In this document: one piece after another, positions 31,843-40,218 of the stretch
How the letters are laid out: each line of letters starts with the position of its first letter
Position numbering within the stretch: the stretch's first letter is position 1
NCBI RefSeq assembly: GCF_008868155.1
Contig: NZ_WBKR01000009.1
Coordinates: 1 to 64,000 of the forward strand
DNA: 64,000 nucleotides
From: Micromonospora sp. ALFpr18c
GTDB lineage: Bacteria; Actinomycetota; Actinomycetes; Mycobacteriales; Micromonosporaceae
Reading direction: 5' to 3'
Notes under the pieces: generated by a model
Told to the model about the DNA's origin: nothing
What the model saw: only the letters and a program-made list of their open reading frames with translations
Databases searched by the model: none
Translations under genes and position numbers: made by a program

Positions 31843-32615
31843 AGCGGGGTGACGTACGCGCCCGTGATGCCGCCGTCGACCACGAACTGCGCGGCGGTCA
31901 TGAACGAGGCGTCGTCGCTGGCCAGGAACGCCACCGCGGCGGCGATCTCCTCCGGCTGTCCGAACCGTCCCATCGGCACGTGCACCAGCCGACGGGCGGC
32001 CCGCTCCGGGTCGGCGGCGAACAGCTCCAGCAGCAGCGGGGTCGCCACCGGCCCGGGGCAGAGCGCGTTGACCCGGATGCCCTCGCGGGCGAACTGCACA
32101 CCCAGCTCGCGGGTCATCGCCAGCACCCCGCCCTTGCTGGCGGTGTACGCGATCTGCGACGTCGCGGCACCCATCAACGCCACGAACGAGGCGGTGTTGA
32201 TGATCGACCCCTTGCCCTGCCGGCGCATGTGCGGGATCGCGTACTTGCAGCAGAGGTAGACGCTCGTGGTGTTGACCCGCAGCACCCGCTCCCAGGCGTC
32301 GAGGCCGGTGTCCAGGATGGAGTCGTCGTCCGGCGGCGAGATGCCGGCGTTGTTGAACGCGATGTCCACCCGGCCGTGCCGGTCGGCCACCCCGTCGAAC
32401 AGGTCGCGTACCGCCGACTCGTCGGCCACGTCGGTGGACACGAACTCGCCGCCGCACTTCTCGGCGGCCTTCGTACCGGCCACCTCGTCGATGTCCACGC
32501 AGACGACCCGGGCCCCCTCGGCGGCGAACCGCCGCACGGTGGCCAACCCGATGCCGCTGCCCGCTCCGGTGACCACGGCCACCCGGTCCTGCAACCGACC
32601 CTGCACTGGCGTCAC
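31839..32615 (-). CDS. SDR family oxidoreductase
   Basis: A classical 258-residue short-chain dehydrogenase. Cofactor loop VVTGAGSGIGLATV, an Asp after the second strand (CVDID) that favours NAD over NADP, NNAG, catalytic Ser in NTASF, and YTASK. The C-terminal FVVDGGITGAYV is typical of 3-oxoacyl-ACP-reductase-like SDRs. In this cluster it sits where Puu pathways have the FAD oxidase PuuB, so it may oxidise the hydroxyl group of a gamma-glutamylated amino alcohol. Overlaps the flanking genes by four bases at both ends. Confidence 0.92.
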   Translation of the reverse strand: MTPVQGRLQDRVAVVTGAGSGIGLATVRRFAAEGARVVCVDIDEVAGTKAAEKCGGEFVSTDVADESAVRDLFDGVADRHGRVDIAFNNAGISPPDDDSILDTGLDAWERVLRVNTTSVYLCCKYAIPHMRRQGKGSIINTASFVALMGAATSQIAYTASKGGVLAMTRELGVQFAREGIRVNALCPGPVATPLLLELFAADPERAARRLVHVPMGRFGQPEEIAAAVAFLASDDASFMTAAQFVVDGGITGAYVTPL

Positions 32616-33976
32616 TCCTCCGTCGCGATGAACACGTTCTTGACGTCCGTGAAGGAGTGCAGAGCGTCGGGGCCCAGCTCACGGCCGAGCCCGGAACGCT
32701 TCATCCCACCGAACGGGGTCCAGTAGCGCACCGAGGAGTGCGAGTTGACGCTGAGGTTGCCCGACTCGACGGCGCGGGCGAGCCGGAGGGCGCGGCCCAC
32801 GTCCCGGGTCCAGATCGAGCCGGAAAGGCCGTACTCGGTGTCGTTGGCGAGCCGGATCGCGTCGGCCTCGTCGTCGAAGGGGAGCACCGAGACCACCGGG
32901 CCGAAGATCTCCTCCCGCCAGTGCCGGTCGGCCGGCGAGTCGGCCAGCAGCACGGTCGGCGCGTGCCAGAAACCGGGGCCGTCGGGGCAGGACCCGGTGA
33001 ACGCGACCTTCGCCCCGGTCACGTACCCGGCGACCCGGTCGCGCTGCGCGGCGGAGATCAGCGGCCCCATCTCGGCGGTGTCCCGGCCCGGGTCCTCCAC
33101 CCGTACCGCCCGGACCGCCGGTTCGAGCAGTTCCAGGAAGCGGTCGTACACCGGGCGTTGGACGAGGATCCGCGACCGTGCGCAGCAGTCCTGGCCGGCG
33201 TTGTCGAAGACCGCGCCGGGCGCGGTCGCGGCGGCGCGTTCCAGGTCGGCGTCGGCGAAGACGATGTTCGCGCTCTTGCCGCCCAACTCCAGGGTGAGCC
33301 GCTTCACCTGGGTGGCGCAGCCGGCCATGATGCGCGTGCCGACCGCGGTGGAGCCGGTGAAGCAGATCTTGCGGACCGCTGGGTGGCTGACGAACCGCTC
33401 CCCCACCACCGCGCCCTCGCCCGGCAGCACGGTGAACACGTCGTCGGGCAGGCCGGCCTCGCGGGCCAACTCGGCCAGGCGCAGTGCGGTGAGGGGGGTC
33501 AGCTCGGCGGGTTTGAGCACCACGGTGTTGCCGGCCGCGAGGGCCGGGGCGAACCCCCAGCCGGCGATCGGCATGGGGAAGTTCCACGGCACGATCACCC
33601 CGACCACGCCGAGTGGCTCGTGGAAGGTGACGTCCAGCCCGCCGGGCACCGGGATCTGCCGCCCGGTCAGCCGCTCCGGCGCTCCGGCGTAGTAGTCCAG
33701 CACGTCGCGGACGTTGCCGGCCTCCCAGCGGGCGTTGCCGATCGTGTGCCCCGAGTTGCGCACCTCCAGCGCGGCCAGCTCGTCGAGATGCGCGTCGACA
33801 ACGGACGCGAACCGCCGCAGCAACCGAGCCCGGTCCCCCGGAGCGACCCCCCGCCAACTCTCGAAAGCACGAGAAGCCCGCGCGATGACGGAGTCGACCT
33901 CGTCCACCGAGGCCGCAGCAACCTCCAGAAACCCCACCCCACGAGCGGGATCCACCAGAACCGTCACACGCCCCAC
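32612..33976 (-). CDS. Aldehyde dehydrogenase (NAD-dependent)
   Basis: A 454-residue ALDH. Conserved parts: VVPWNFPMPIAGWGFAPALA (NAD site, catalytic-support Asn), CFTGSTAVG, the general base Glu in LTLELGGKSANIVF, catalytic Cys in NAGQDCCARSRI, and EIFGPVVSVLPF. It matches the gamma-glutamyl-aldehyde dehydrogenase (PuuC-like) members of such clusters. The start could be GTG 33976 or GTG 33967; the latter has better GAGGGGG spacing. It is separated from the upstream ligase gene by a long inverted repeat and overlaps the SDR gene. Confidence 0.92.
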   Translation of the reverse strand: MGRVTVLVDPARGVGFLEVAAASVDEVDSVIARASRAFESWRGVAPGDRARLLRRFASVVDAHLDELAALEVRNSGHTIGNARWEAGNVRDVLDYYAGAPERLTGRQIPVPGGLDVTFHEPLGVVGVIVPWNFPMPIAGWGFAPALAAGNTVVLKPAELTPLTALRLAELAREAGLPDDVFTVLPGEGAVVGERFVSHPAVRKICFTGSTAVGTRIMAGCATQVKRLTLELGGKSANIVFADADLERAAATAPGAVFDNAGQDCCARSRILVQRPVYDRFLELLEPAVRAVRVEDPGRDTAEMGPLISAAQRDRVAGYVTGAKVAFTGSCPDGPGFWHAPTVLLADSPADRHWREEIFGPVVSVLPFDDEADAIRLANDTEYGLSGSIWTRDVGRALRLARAVESGNLSVNSHSSVRYWTPFGGMKRSGLGRELGPDALHSFTDVKNVFIATEE

Positions 33977-33990
33977 CCCCTCTTCACCCG

Positions 33991-34065
33991 GTCGATCATG
34001 GAGTTGTGGTGCCCCACAAAAGCCGCCTCACGCTACTCTCCGCCCACCACAACTTCATGATCGAC
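33991..34065. repeat. Inverted repeat with GTCGATCA ends, between ligase and ALDH genes
   Basis: Left arm at 33991-34011 starts GTCGATCATGGAGTTGTGGT; the right arm at 34045-34065 is its complement with one mismatch in 21. The loop is 33 bases. It follows the glutamine-synthetase-like gene by 25 bases on the minus strand and may attenuate transcription into the ALDH-SDR-hydrolase genes. Confidence 0.65.
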
Positions 34066-34090
34066 GCGGTGAGGGGTGGGGACGGAGGGG

Positions 34091-35455
34091 TCAGAGGCGC
34101 TCGAAACCACGGGTCAGCTCCCAGTCCGTCACCGCGGCGTCGAACGCCGTCAACTCCACTCTCGCCTGGTTGGCGTAGTGCGCCACCACCTCGTCGCCGA
34201 ACGCCTCCCGGGCCACCGTCGACGCCTCCCACAGGGCGAGGGCGTCGCGCAGGGTGCCGGGGACGCGCTCGGCCTCCGGGTCGTCGTACGCGTTGCCGGT
34301 GCACTCCCCGTCCAGCTCCAGCTCCCGGTCGATGCCGTGCAGCGCGCCGGCGACCAGCCCGGCGATTGCCAGGTACGGGTTGACGTCGGCGCCGGGCACC
34401 CGGTTCTCCACCCGCATGCCCTGCCCGTGCCCGACCACCCGCAGCGCGCAGGTGCGGTTGTCCACACCCCAGCGCAACGCCGTCGGGGCGAACGACCCCG
34501 GCTGGTAGCGCTTGTAGGAGTTGATGTTCGGGGCGAAGAGCAGGCTGAACTCCCGCATGGTGGCGAGCAGACCGGCGAGCACCCGCTGCCCGGTCTGCGA
34601 CAGGCGCGCCGGCCCGTCACCGAGCATCGCCGACGAGCCCGACAAGTCCCGCAACGAGAAGTGGATGTGGCAGGAGTTGCCCTCCCGCTCGTTCGGCTTG
34701 GCCATGAAGGTGATCGCCATGCCCTCCTGGGCGGCGATCTCCTTGGCGCCGTTCTTGTAGATCACGTGGTGGTCGGCGCAGGCGACCGCCTCGTCGTACC
34801 GGAAGGCGATCTCGTGCTGGCCCAGGTTGCACTCGCCCTTGGCGCTCTCCGGGGTCAGCCCGGCGCCGGCCATCTCGGTGCGGATCCGGCGCAGCAGCGG
34901 CTCGACCCGGGCGGTGCCGAGCAGGGAGTAGTCCACGTTGTACTGGTTGGCCGGGGTGAGATCGCGGTAGCCACGCCGCCAGGCGTCCTCGTACGAGTCG
35001 CGGAACAGCACGAACTCCAGCTCGGTGCCGGCGTACGCGGTGAGCCCGTGCTCGGCCAGCCGGTCCAGTTGCCGGCGCAGGATCTGCCGGGGTGAGGCGA
35101 CCACGTCACCGGAGCCGTCCAGCCAGGTCAGGTCTGCCAGGAGCAGCGCGGAACCGGGCTGCCAGGGCGTCCGCCGCAGCGTGTCGAAGTCCGGCACCAT
35201 CGCGAAGTCGCCGTAGCCGCGGTCCCAGCTCGACATCGCGTACCCGTCGACGGTGTTCATGTCGACGTCCACGGCGAGCAGGTAGTTGCACCCCTCGCTG
35301 CCGTTGGCCACCACCTGGTCGAGGAAGTACGGCGCGTGGAATCGTTTGCCCTGGAGGCGGCCCTGCATGTCGACAAGGGCCAGCACCACCGTGTCGATCT
35401 CGCCCTCGGCGACGGCGACCCGCAGTTGTTCCAGCGTGAGCGGAGCTCTTCTCAT
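34091..35455 (-). CDS. Glutamine synthetase-like gamma-glutamyl-amine ligase (GlnA3/GlnA4 type)
   Basis: A 454-residue GS-fold ligase. The family blocks are present: LALVDMQGRLQGKRF, then TELEFVLFRDSYEDAW, CNLGQHEIAFRYDEA, GNSCHIHFSL, and RVPGADVNPYLAIAGLVAG. It lacks the tyrosine adenylylation loop and reads like the polyamine/ethanolamine ligases (GlnA3, GlnA4) of Streptomyces rather than true GlnA. It would glutamylate an amine with ATP as the first catabolic step. ATG 35455 has GGAGG seven bases upstream. It follows the permease gene by 109 bases. Confidence 0.88.
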   Translation of the reverse strand: MRRAPLTLEQLRVAVAEGEIDTVVLALVDMQGRLQGKRFHAPYFLDQVVANGSEGCNYLLAVDVDMNTVDGYAMSSWDRGYGDFAMVPDFDTLRRTPWQPGSALLLADLTWLDGSGDVVASPRQILRRQLDRLAEHGLTAYAGTELEFVLFRDSYEDAWRRGYRDLTPANQYNVDYSLLGTARVEPLLRRIRTEMAGAGLTPESAKGECNLGQHEIAFRYDEAVACADHHVIYKNGAKEIAAQEGMAITFMAKPNEREGNSCHIHFSLRDLSGSSAMLGDGPARLSQTGQRVLAGLLATMREFSLLFAPNINSYKRYQPGSFAPTALRWGVDNRTCALRVVGHGQGMRVENRVPGADVNPYLAIAGLVAGALHGIDRELELDGECTGNAYDDPEAERVPGTLRDALALWEASTVAREAFGDEVVAHYANQARVELTAFDAAVTDWELTRGFERL

Positions 35456-35564
35456 TCGCGGGCCTCCATCACCAAGGTCTACTGGCAAACCGGATCACCG
35501 TCAATGCCCCCGGCGCGGTCGGCGGCAAACCACGGTGGGATCCGCGCGACCCTGATCGACCCCG

Positions 35565-37151
35565 TCAGTCCGGTCCGTCGACCGCCGCCGGCTGAGACTC
35601 GACGGTCGGGTCCTCGACGGTGCGGACCGGGCCGGTAAACCACTTGCGGGCCGAGGCGTACCACCAGACGGCGACCACCAGCAGCACCCCGCCCACGGCG
35701 AGCGGCGCGTAGTTCACCGCCGACCAGGTGAAGTCGTCGCTGCCGGGCACCCCGGCGGGCACGATCGGCAGCACGAAGTAGACCGCGATGATCGCGATCT
35801 CGATGACCGCGATCCAGCCGAGCAGTTTGTACTTCCGCCCGAGGGTCCACGGGCCGGGGGTGAACCGGTCACCCATTCGCAGTCGCAGCGCGATCGGGAT
35901 GAGGAAGGACAGGTAGAGCCCGAGCACCGCGACGGACACCACCGCGTAGAACGCGATCGGGATGCCGGCGGAGCTCTCGTACAGCGCCGGCAAAGTGAGC
36001 ACCAGACCGGCCACGGTGGCGCCGATGATCGCCTTGACCGGGGTGCCGTTGCGGTCGACCGAGGACCACAACCGCCAGCCGGGGACCGCCCGGTCGCGGC
36101 TGAACGCGTACGCCATCCGGCTCATCGAGGTCACGCAGCTCATTCCGCAGAAGAACTGCCCGATGGTGGAGATGATGATGACGATCTTGAAGAAGACCGG
36201 GGTGAGCGCGGACTCGAAGATGGCACCGGAGAAGCCGCCGGCCGCGTTGACCGCCTCGACGTCGGTGGCCGCGAACAGGAACGCCAGCAGCAGGATCCAG
36301 CCGCCGACCGCCGAGTAGAAGATCGACTGCCAGAGCCCTCGGGCGGCGGCCTGCGAGGCGCCCCGGGTCTCCTCGGAGACGTGCGCGCAGGCGTCGAAGC
36401 CGGTGATCGTGTACTGGGTCAGCAGGAAGCCCAGCGGCAGCACGTAGAACCAGAACGTCAGCCCGCCGACGTCGCCATCACCGAAGCCGGAGTTGTTGAA
36501 CCGCTCGGTGAACACGAACTGGAAGCTCTGGTGGTTGTCCGGGACGAAGACCAGGATGGCCACCACGACGGCCGCGCCGGCCACGTGCCACCAGACCGAG
36601 ACATTCTGGAGTACGTCGATGATCCGGTGCCCGAAGATGTTGATCAGACCGTGCAGCACCAGGATGATCACGAAGAGCAGGAAGGCCTGGCGTAGCGTCC
36701 CCGCCCAGCCGTCGAACAGCGCCGACAGGGTGAGGTTGAGAAACGTCGCGCACCCGTAGTCGACCGAGGCGGTGACCGCGACCAGGCCGATCAGGTTGAG
36801 CCAGCCGGTGAACCAGCCGTGCACCGGCCGACCCATGGTCGCCGCCCACCAGTAGATCCCGCCCGCGGTGGGGTACGCCGACACCAGCTCCGCCATGCAG
36901 AAGCCGATGATCAAGATGAACAGCGAGATCAGCGGCCAGCCCCAGGAGATGGCGACCGGTCCACCGTTGTTCCACGCCTGCCCGAAGGTGGTGAAACAGC
37001 CGGCCAGGATCGAAATGATCGAGAACGAGATGGCGAAGTTGGAGAAGCCGCTCCACTTGCGGCGCAGCTCCTGCTTGTAGCCGAGTTCGGCGAGCCGTCG
37101 GGCATCGTCGTCCATCGGCTGCTCGGCGGTCGGCACGGGCGTCGTGGCCAC
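35565..37151 (-). CDS. APC family amino acid/amine permease
   Basis: A 528-residue permease with 12 predicted helices. The start region LGYKQELRRKWSGFSNFAISFSIISI, then GWPLISLFILIIGFCMAELVSAYPTAGGIYWW and GFDACAHVSEETRGAS are typical of the GabP/UGA4-like (ACT/BAT) branch of the APC superfamily that transports GABA, choline, polyamines or related amines. GTG 37151 has an AGGGAGGT site; the frame further upstream is not permease-like. It is the first gene of the gamma-glutamylation cluster, so it likely imports the amine that the cluster degrades. Confidence 0.92.
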   Translation of the reverse strand: MATTPVPTAEQPMDDDARRLAELGYKQELRRKWSGFSNFAISFSIISILAGCFTTFGQAWNNGGPVAISWGWPLISLFILIIGFCMAELVSAYPTAGGIYWWAATMGRPVHGWFTGWLNLIGLVAVTASVDYGCATFLNLTLSALFDGWAGTLRQAFLLFVIILVLHGLINIFGHRIIDVLQNVSVWWHVAGAAVVVAILVFVPDNHQSFQFVFTERFNNSGFGDGDVGGLTFWFYVLPLGFLLTQYTITGFDACAHVSEETRGASQAAARGLWQSIFYSAVGGWILLLAFLFAATDVEAVNAAGGFSGAIFESALTPVFFKIVIIISTIGQFFCGMSCVTSMSRMAYAFSRDRAVPGWRLWSSVDRNGTPVKAIIGATVAGLVLTLPALYESSAGIPIAFYAVVSVAVLGLYLSFLIPIALRLRMGDRFTPGPWTLGRKYKLLGWIAVIEIAIIAVYFVLPIVPAGVPGSDDFTWSAVNYAPLAVGGVLLVVAVWWYASARKWFTGPVRTVEDPTVESQPAAVDGPD

Positions 37152-37190
37152 TGCACACCTCCCTGAGGGATTCCGCGTACGAGTGCGCAA

Positions 37191-37220
37191 AGTGTCGTCC
37201 CGCCGATCAAGGGCGGTCAA
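37191..37220 (-). promoter_or_regulatory. Candidate promoter of the permease/gamma-glutamylation cluster
   Basis: On the minus strand TTGACC (37215-37220) and GACACT (37191-37196) are spaced by 18 bases, a good housekeeping-sigma-like pair. The predicted transcription start is about 35 bases before the permease GTG. Confidence 0.55.
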
Positions 37221-37413
37221 TACGGTGCGGGTGGGAATCTCACCGCCGCCGGGCTAATTGCGTTGCCGCGCGCGCCCGCCGGCCCCATCCTTGAGCCTGT
37301 GACCAGCCCGTTCGCGACGGGCCTACCCGGGCACTCGGACCGCCCGGACCGCGGCGGCGCGGGGCACACCTTCCTCTCTCACGGGCCGGTGCCCCGCGCC
37401 CCCATCTCCGCGG

Positions 37414-37469
37414 TGATCAAGAGGTTCGCGTCACGCGGGGCGCGAATTCTGACGCAAACCTCTTGATCA
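37414..37469. terminator. Inverted repeat with TGATCA ends after the DUF456 gene
   Basis: Left arm TGATCAAGAGGTTCGCGTCA (37414-37433) and right arm 37450-37469 pair at 19 of 20 positions across a 16-base loop. It begins 23 bases after the DUF456 stop on the minus strand. The arms resemble those of the element at 12605-12646. The rest of the 341-base space (37152-37492) holds the permease promoter and no gene. Confidence 0.65.
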
Positions 37470-37492
37470 GCGGAGGAAGGGCTCGCGGGAGG

Positions 37493-37993
37493 TCAGAGCA
37501 GGAGGAGGCCGGTCACCCAGGCGGCGGCGATCAGCAGGCCGGCGGTGAACTCGACAAGCATGGACAGGCCGGCGGCCTTGAGCGCCTGCACCGTGGACGG
37601 CCAGGCCAACTGGTTGCTGCCCAGGCGCAGCCGCTCCGCCGCCCACACCCCGACGACGAAGCCGAGCAGCAGCCCCACCACCGGGATCACGAAGAACCCG
37701 ACGATGCCGAGCACCGCGCCGGCGAGCAGCGTCGACGTGGGCACGCCGGTGCGCTTCAGGTTGCGACCGGGCCAGGCGTACTTGACCACCGTGCCGCCGG
37801 CGGCGACCAGCGTCGCGGCGGCGAACACCACCCACCCACCCGGGCCGGCGCCGCCGAAGATCGCCCAGACGAGCACCCCGCCCCAGCACAGCGGCAGCGC
37901 CGGCAGGCCGGGCACCACCACGCCGGCCAGCCCGGCCAGGATGGCCAACGCGGCCACCACGGTCACCACCGTCTGCGAGTCGTTCAGGCTCAC
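37493..37993 (-). CDS. DUF456 domain membrane protein
   Basis: A 166-residue protein with five or so hydrophobic segments, e.g. TVVTVVAALAILAGLAGVVV and AVLGIVGFFVIPVVGLLLGF, in the Gly-rich style of DUF456. The motif PGLPALPLCWGG near residue 30 is family-typical. GTG 37993 has AAAGG upstream. Function unknown; possibly a small channel or scaffold. It stands alone between an upstream GGDEF/EAL gene (64 bases away) and the inverted repeat. Confidence 0.85.
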   Translation of the reverse strand: MSLNDSQTVVTVVAALAILAGLAGVVVPGLPALPLCWGGVLVWAIFGGAGPGGWVVFAAATLVAAGGTVVKYAWPGRNLKRTGVPTSTLLAGAVLGIVGFFVIPVVGLLLGFVVGVWAAERLRLGSNQLAWPSTVQALKAAGLSMLVEFTAGLLIAAAWVTGLLLL

Positions 37994-38057
37994 GCCGTCG
38001 CCTTTCGTCGCCACCATCGGGACCGTCCCGGACGCAACGATCCCCCGCGCGCACCCA

Positions 38058-40214
38058 TCACGCCGCCCCGCCACGCAGCCGGGCGGTGATCGTCTCGGCC
38101 GGCGACGGCGCGCCGAAATACCGGCCCTGCCCGGTGTCGCACCGCAGCGCCCGTAGCCGCTCGGCCTGCACCCCGGTCTCCACCGCCTCGGCGGTGACCC
38201 ACAGCTCCAGGGCGTGGGCCAACCGCACCAACGCGTCGACGATCCGCTCGTCGCGGTGATCGGCCGCCACATCCGTACCGTCGGCGCGGATGCCCTCGAC
38301 GAACGGGCCGGCCAGCTTCAGGCAGTGGATCGGCAGCCGCCGCAGGTACGCCAGGTTGGAGTAGCCGGTGCCGAAGTCGTCCACCGCCAGTCGGACGCCC
38401 AGGTCGGCGAGCCGGTGCAGGCTGCGCAGCGGCTCACCGGCGCTGCCCATCACGGCGCTCTCGGTCAGCTCCAGTTGCAGCAGTTCCTCGGGCAACCCGC
38501 TGGTGGCCAGCGCGTCGGCCACGGTGTCCACGATCGCGGGGTCGTCGGCCTGCCGGGCCGCCAGGTTGACGCTGACCACCAGTCGGGCGTCGGGGAACTC
38601 CCGCCACCACCGTTCGGCGTCGCGGCACGCGGTGCGCAGCACCCACTCGCCGAGCCCGACGATCAGGCCGGTCTCCTCGGCGAGGCCGATGAACCGGTCC
38701 GGCCCGATCAGGCCCAGCTCGGGGTGCTTCCACCGGACCAGCGCCTCCACCGCGAGCATGCGGCCCTCCAGCAGCGACACGATCGGCTGGTAGTGCAGCA
38801 CGAACTCGCCCCGCTCCAGGGCCGCCGGCAGCCCGGCGACCAGCGCCGCCCGGGCCATGTCCCGTGCGCTGCGCTCCGGGTCGTAGACCGCCCACCGGCC
38901 CCGACCCGCCGCCTTGGCCCAGTACAGCGTCGTGTCGGCGGCCTTCATCAACTCCGAGGCGCTGGTCTCCGCGACCGGGCACTCCACGATGCCCACGCTG
39001 GCCGAGACCGCCAACTGCTGGTCACCGACGTGCACCGGGGCGGCGACGGCAGCGAGGGCCGTCTTCGCCACGGCCACCGCGTCCTCACCGCCGTCGACCA
39101 GGATCACGAACTCGTCGCCGCCCATCCGGGCGACCAGGTGGCCGTGGTCGGCCACACACTCGGCCAGCCGCCGGCCGATCATCACCAGCAGCCGGTCGCC
39201 GAGGTCGTGGCCGAGGCTGTCGTTGATCGCCTTGAACCCGTCCAGGTCGAGGAAGCACACCCCGACGCGGCGGTCCGCCGCCGCGGCGGCGTCGAGGACC
39301 CGGCCCAACGTCTCGAAGAACAGCGTCCGGTTGGGCAGCCCGGTCAGCGGGTCGTGCAGGGCCTGGAACCGCAGCCGCTGCTGGAGTTCGTACCGCTCGG
39401 TGATGTCCTCGATCATGGCAACGGTGAACCGGGGCCGGCCGTCGTCGTGCCGGATCAGCGAGACGGCCAGGTCCGTCCAGACCACGCTGCCGTCCTTGCG
39501 GTGGTAGCGCTTCTCCACCCGGGCCGCGTCCTGTTTGCCCTCGATGAGTTGCTGATACAGCTCCCACATGCCGGCGGCGTCGTCGGCGTGGAACAACGCC
39601 GCCACGTTGATCCGGCACAGTTCCTCGATCGAGTAGCCCAGCATGTCGGCGAACGCCTGGTTGACGTCGATGATCTGACCGTCCACCCCGGCGATGCCGA
39701 TCCCGATCGCCGCGCCGGTGAACACCGCCCGGAACCGTGCCTCGCTGTCCCGCAGCGCCTGCTCGACCTCGTCGCGCGCCTGCCAGGCCGACCGGGCGAT
39801 CCGTTCCTGCTGGGCGAAGGTGCGGTCCCGCAGCGCCCGGGCGTACCCGGCGGCCAGCCCACCCTGTACGGCCGCGATCCGCTCGGTCAGGTCCGCCGGC
39901 CACCCGTCGGCCGCCAGCACCCGGCGGGGGAAGTCCGTGCCGAGGGCACGCAACGACCATTCCAGTGCCCGAGGCTCGGTGAGATGGGCCTCCACCAGGG
40001 CGCGACCGACCTCCTCCGCGGGGCGGGCGGTGAACGGCTCCGTGCGCACCGCCTGCGCCAACCGGACGGTGTGCGCCAGCAGCAGCCGCTCGGTCTCGGC
40101 CGCGCTCAGCGGCACGAAACCGAGCCGGCGCACCGCACGGGCCCAGTCGGCGGCGTAGCCCTCGGCGCCGCCCCGGCCGACGTCGGCACCGATGGGATCC
40201 CCGACGGCGGCCAC
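38058..40214 (-). CDS. PAS-GGDEF-EAL cyclic-di-GMP signalling protein
   Basis: 718 residues from GTG 40214. An uncharacterised helical N-terminal region (1-150) is followed by PAS (about 155-280), diguanylate cyclase (RMGGDEFVI, GGDEF at 365-369) and EAL phosphodiesterase (EAL at 490-492, with NLAARQADD, LELTES, DDFGTGYSNLAYL). No RxxD inhibitory site precedes GGDEF. In the EAL domain the usual LKID is LKLA, so one acidic residue of the metal site is replaced; the catalytic Lys stays. The balance of synthesis and degradation of c-di-GMP is therefore uncertain. No membrane segments. It begins four bases after the methyltransferase stop, so the two are an operon. Confidence 0.93.
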   Translation of the reverse strand: MAAVGDPIGADVGRGGAEGYAADWARAVRRLGFVPLSAAETERLLLAHTVRLAQAVRTEPFTARPAEEVGRALVEAHLTEPRALEWSLRALGTDFPRRVLAADGWPADLTERIAAVQGGLAAGYARALRDRTFAQQERIARSAWQARDEVEQALRDSEARFRAVFTGAAIGIGIAGVDGQIIDVNQAFADMLGYSIEELCRINVAALFHADDAAGMWELYQQLIEGKQDAARVEKRYHRKDGSVVWTDLAVSLIRHDDGRPRFTVAMIEDITERYELQQRLRFQALHDPLTGLPNRTLFFETLGRVLDAAAAADRRVGVCFLDLDGFKAINDSLGHDLGDRLLVMIGRRLAECVADHGHLVARMGGDEFVILVDGGEDAVAVAKTALAAVAAPVHVGDQQLAVSASVGIVECPVAETSASELMKAADTTLYWAKAAGRGRWAVYDPERSARDMARAALVAGLPAALERGEFVLHYQPIVSLLEGRMLAVEALVRWKHPELGLIGPDRFIGLAEETGLIVGLGEWVLRTACRDAERWWREFPDARLVVSVNLAARQADDPAIVDTVADALATSGLPEELLQLELTESAVMGSAGEPLRSLHRLADLGVRLAVDDFGTGYSNLAYLRRLPIHCLKLAGPFVEGIRADGTDVAADHRDERIVDALVRLAHALELWVTAEAVETGVQAERLRALRCDTGQGRYFGAPSPAETITARLRGGAA

Positions 40215-40218
40215 GGGA

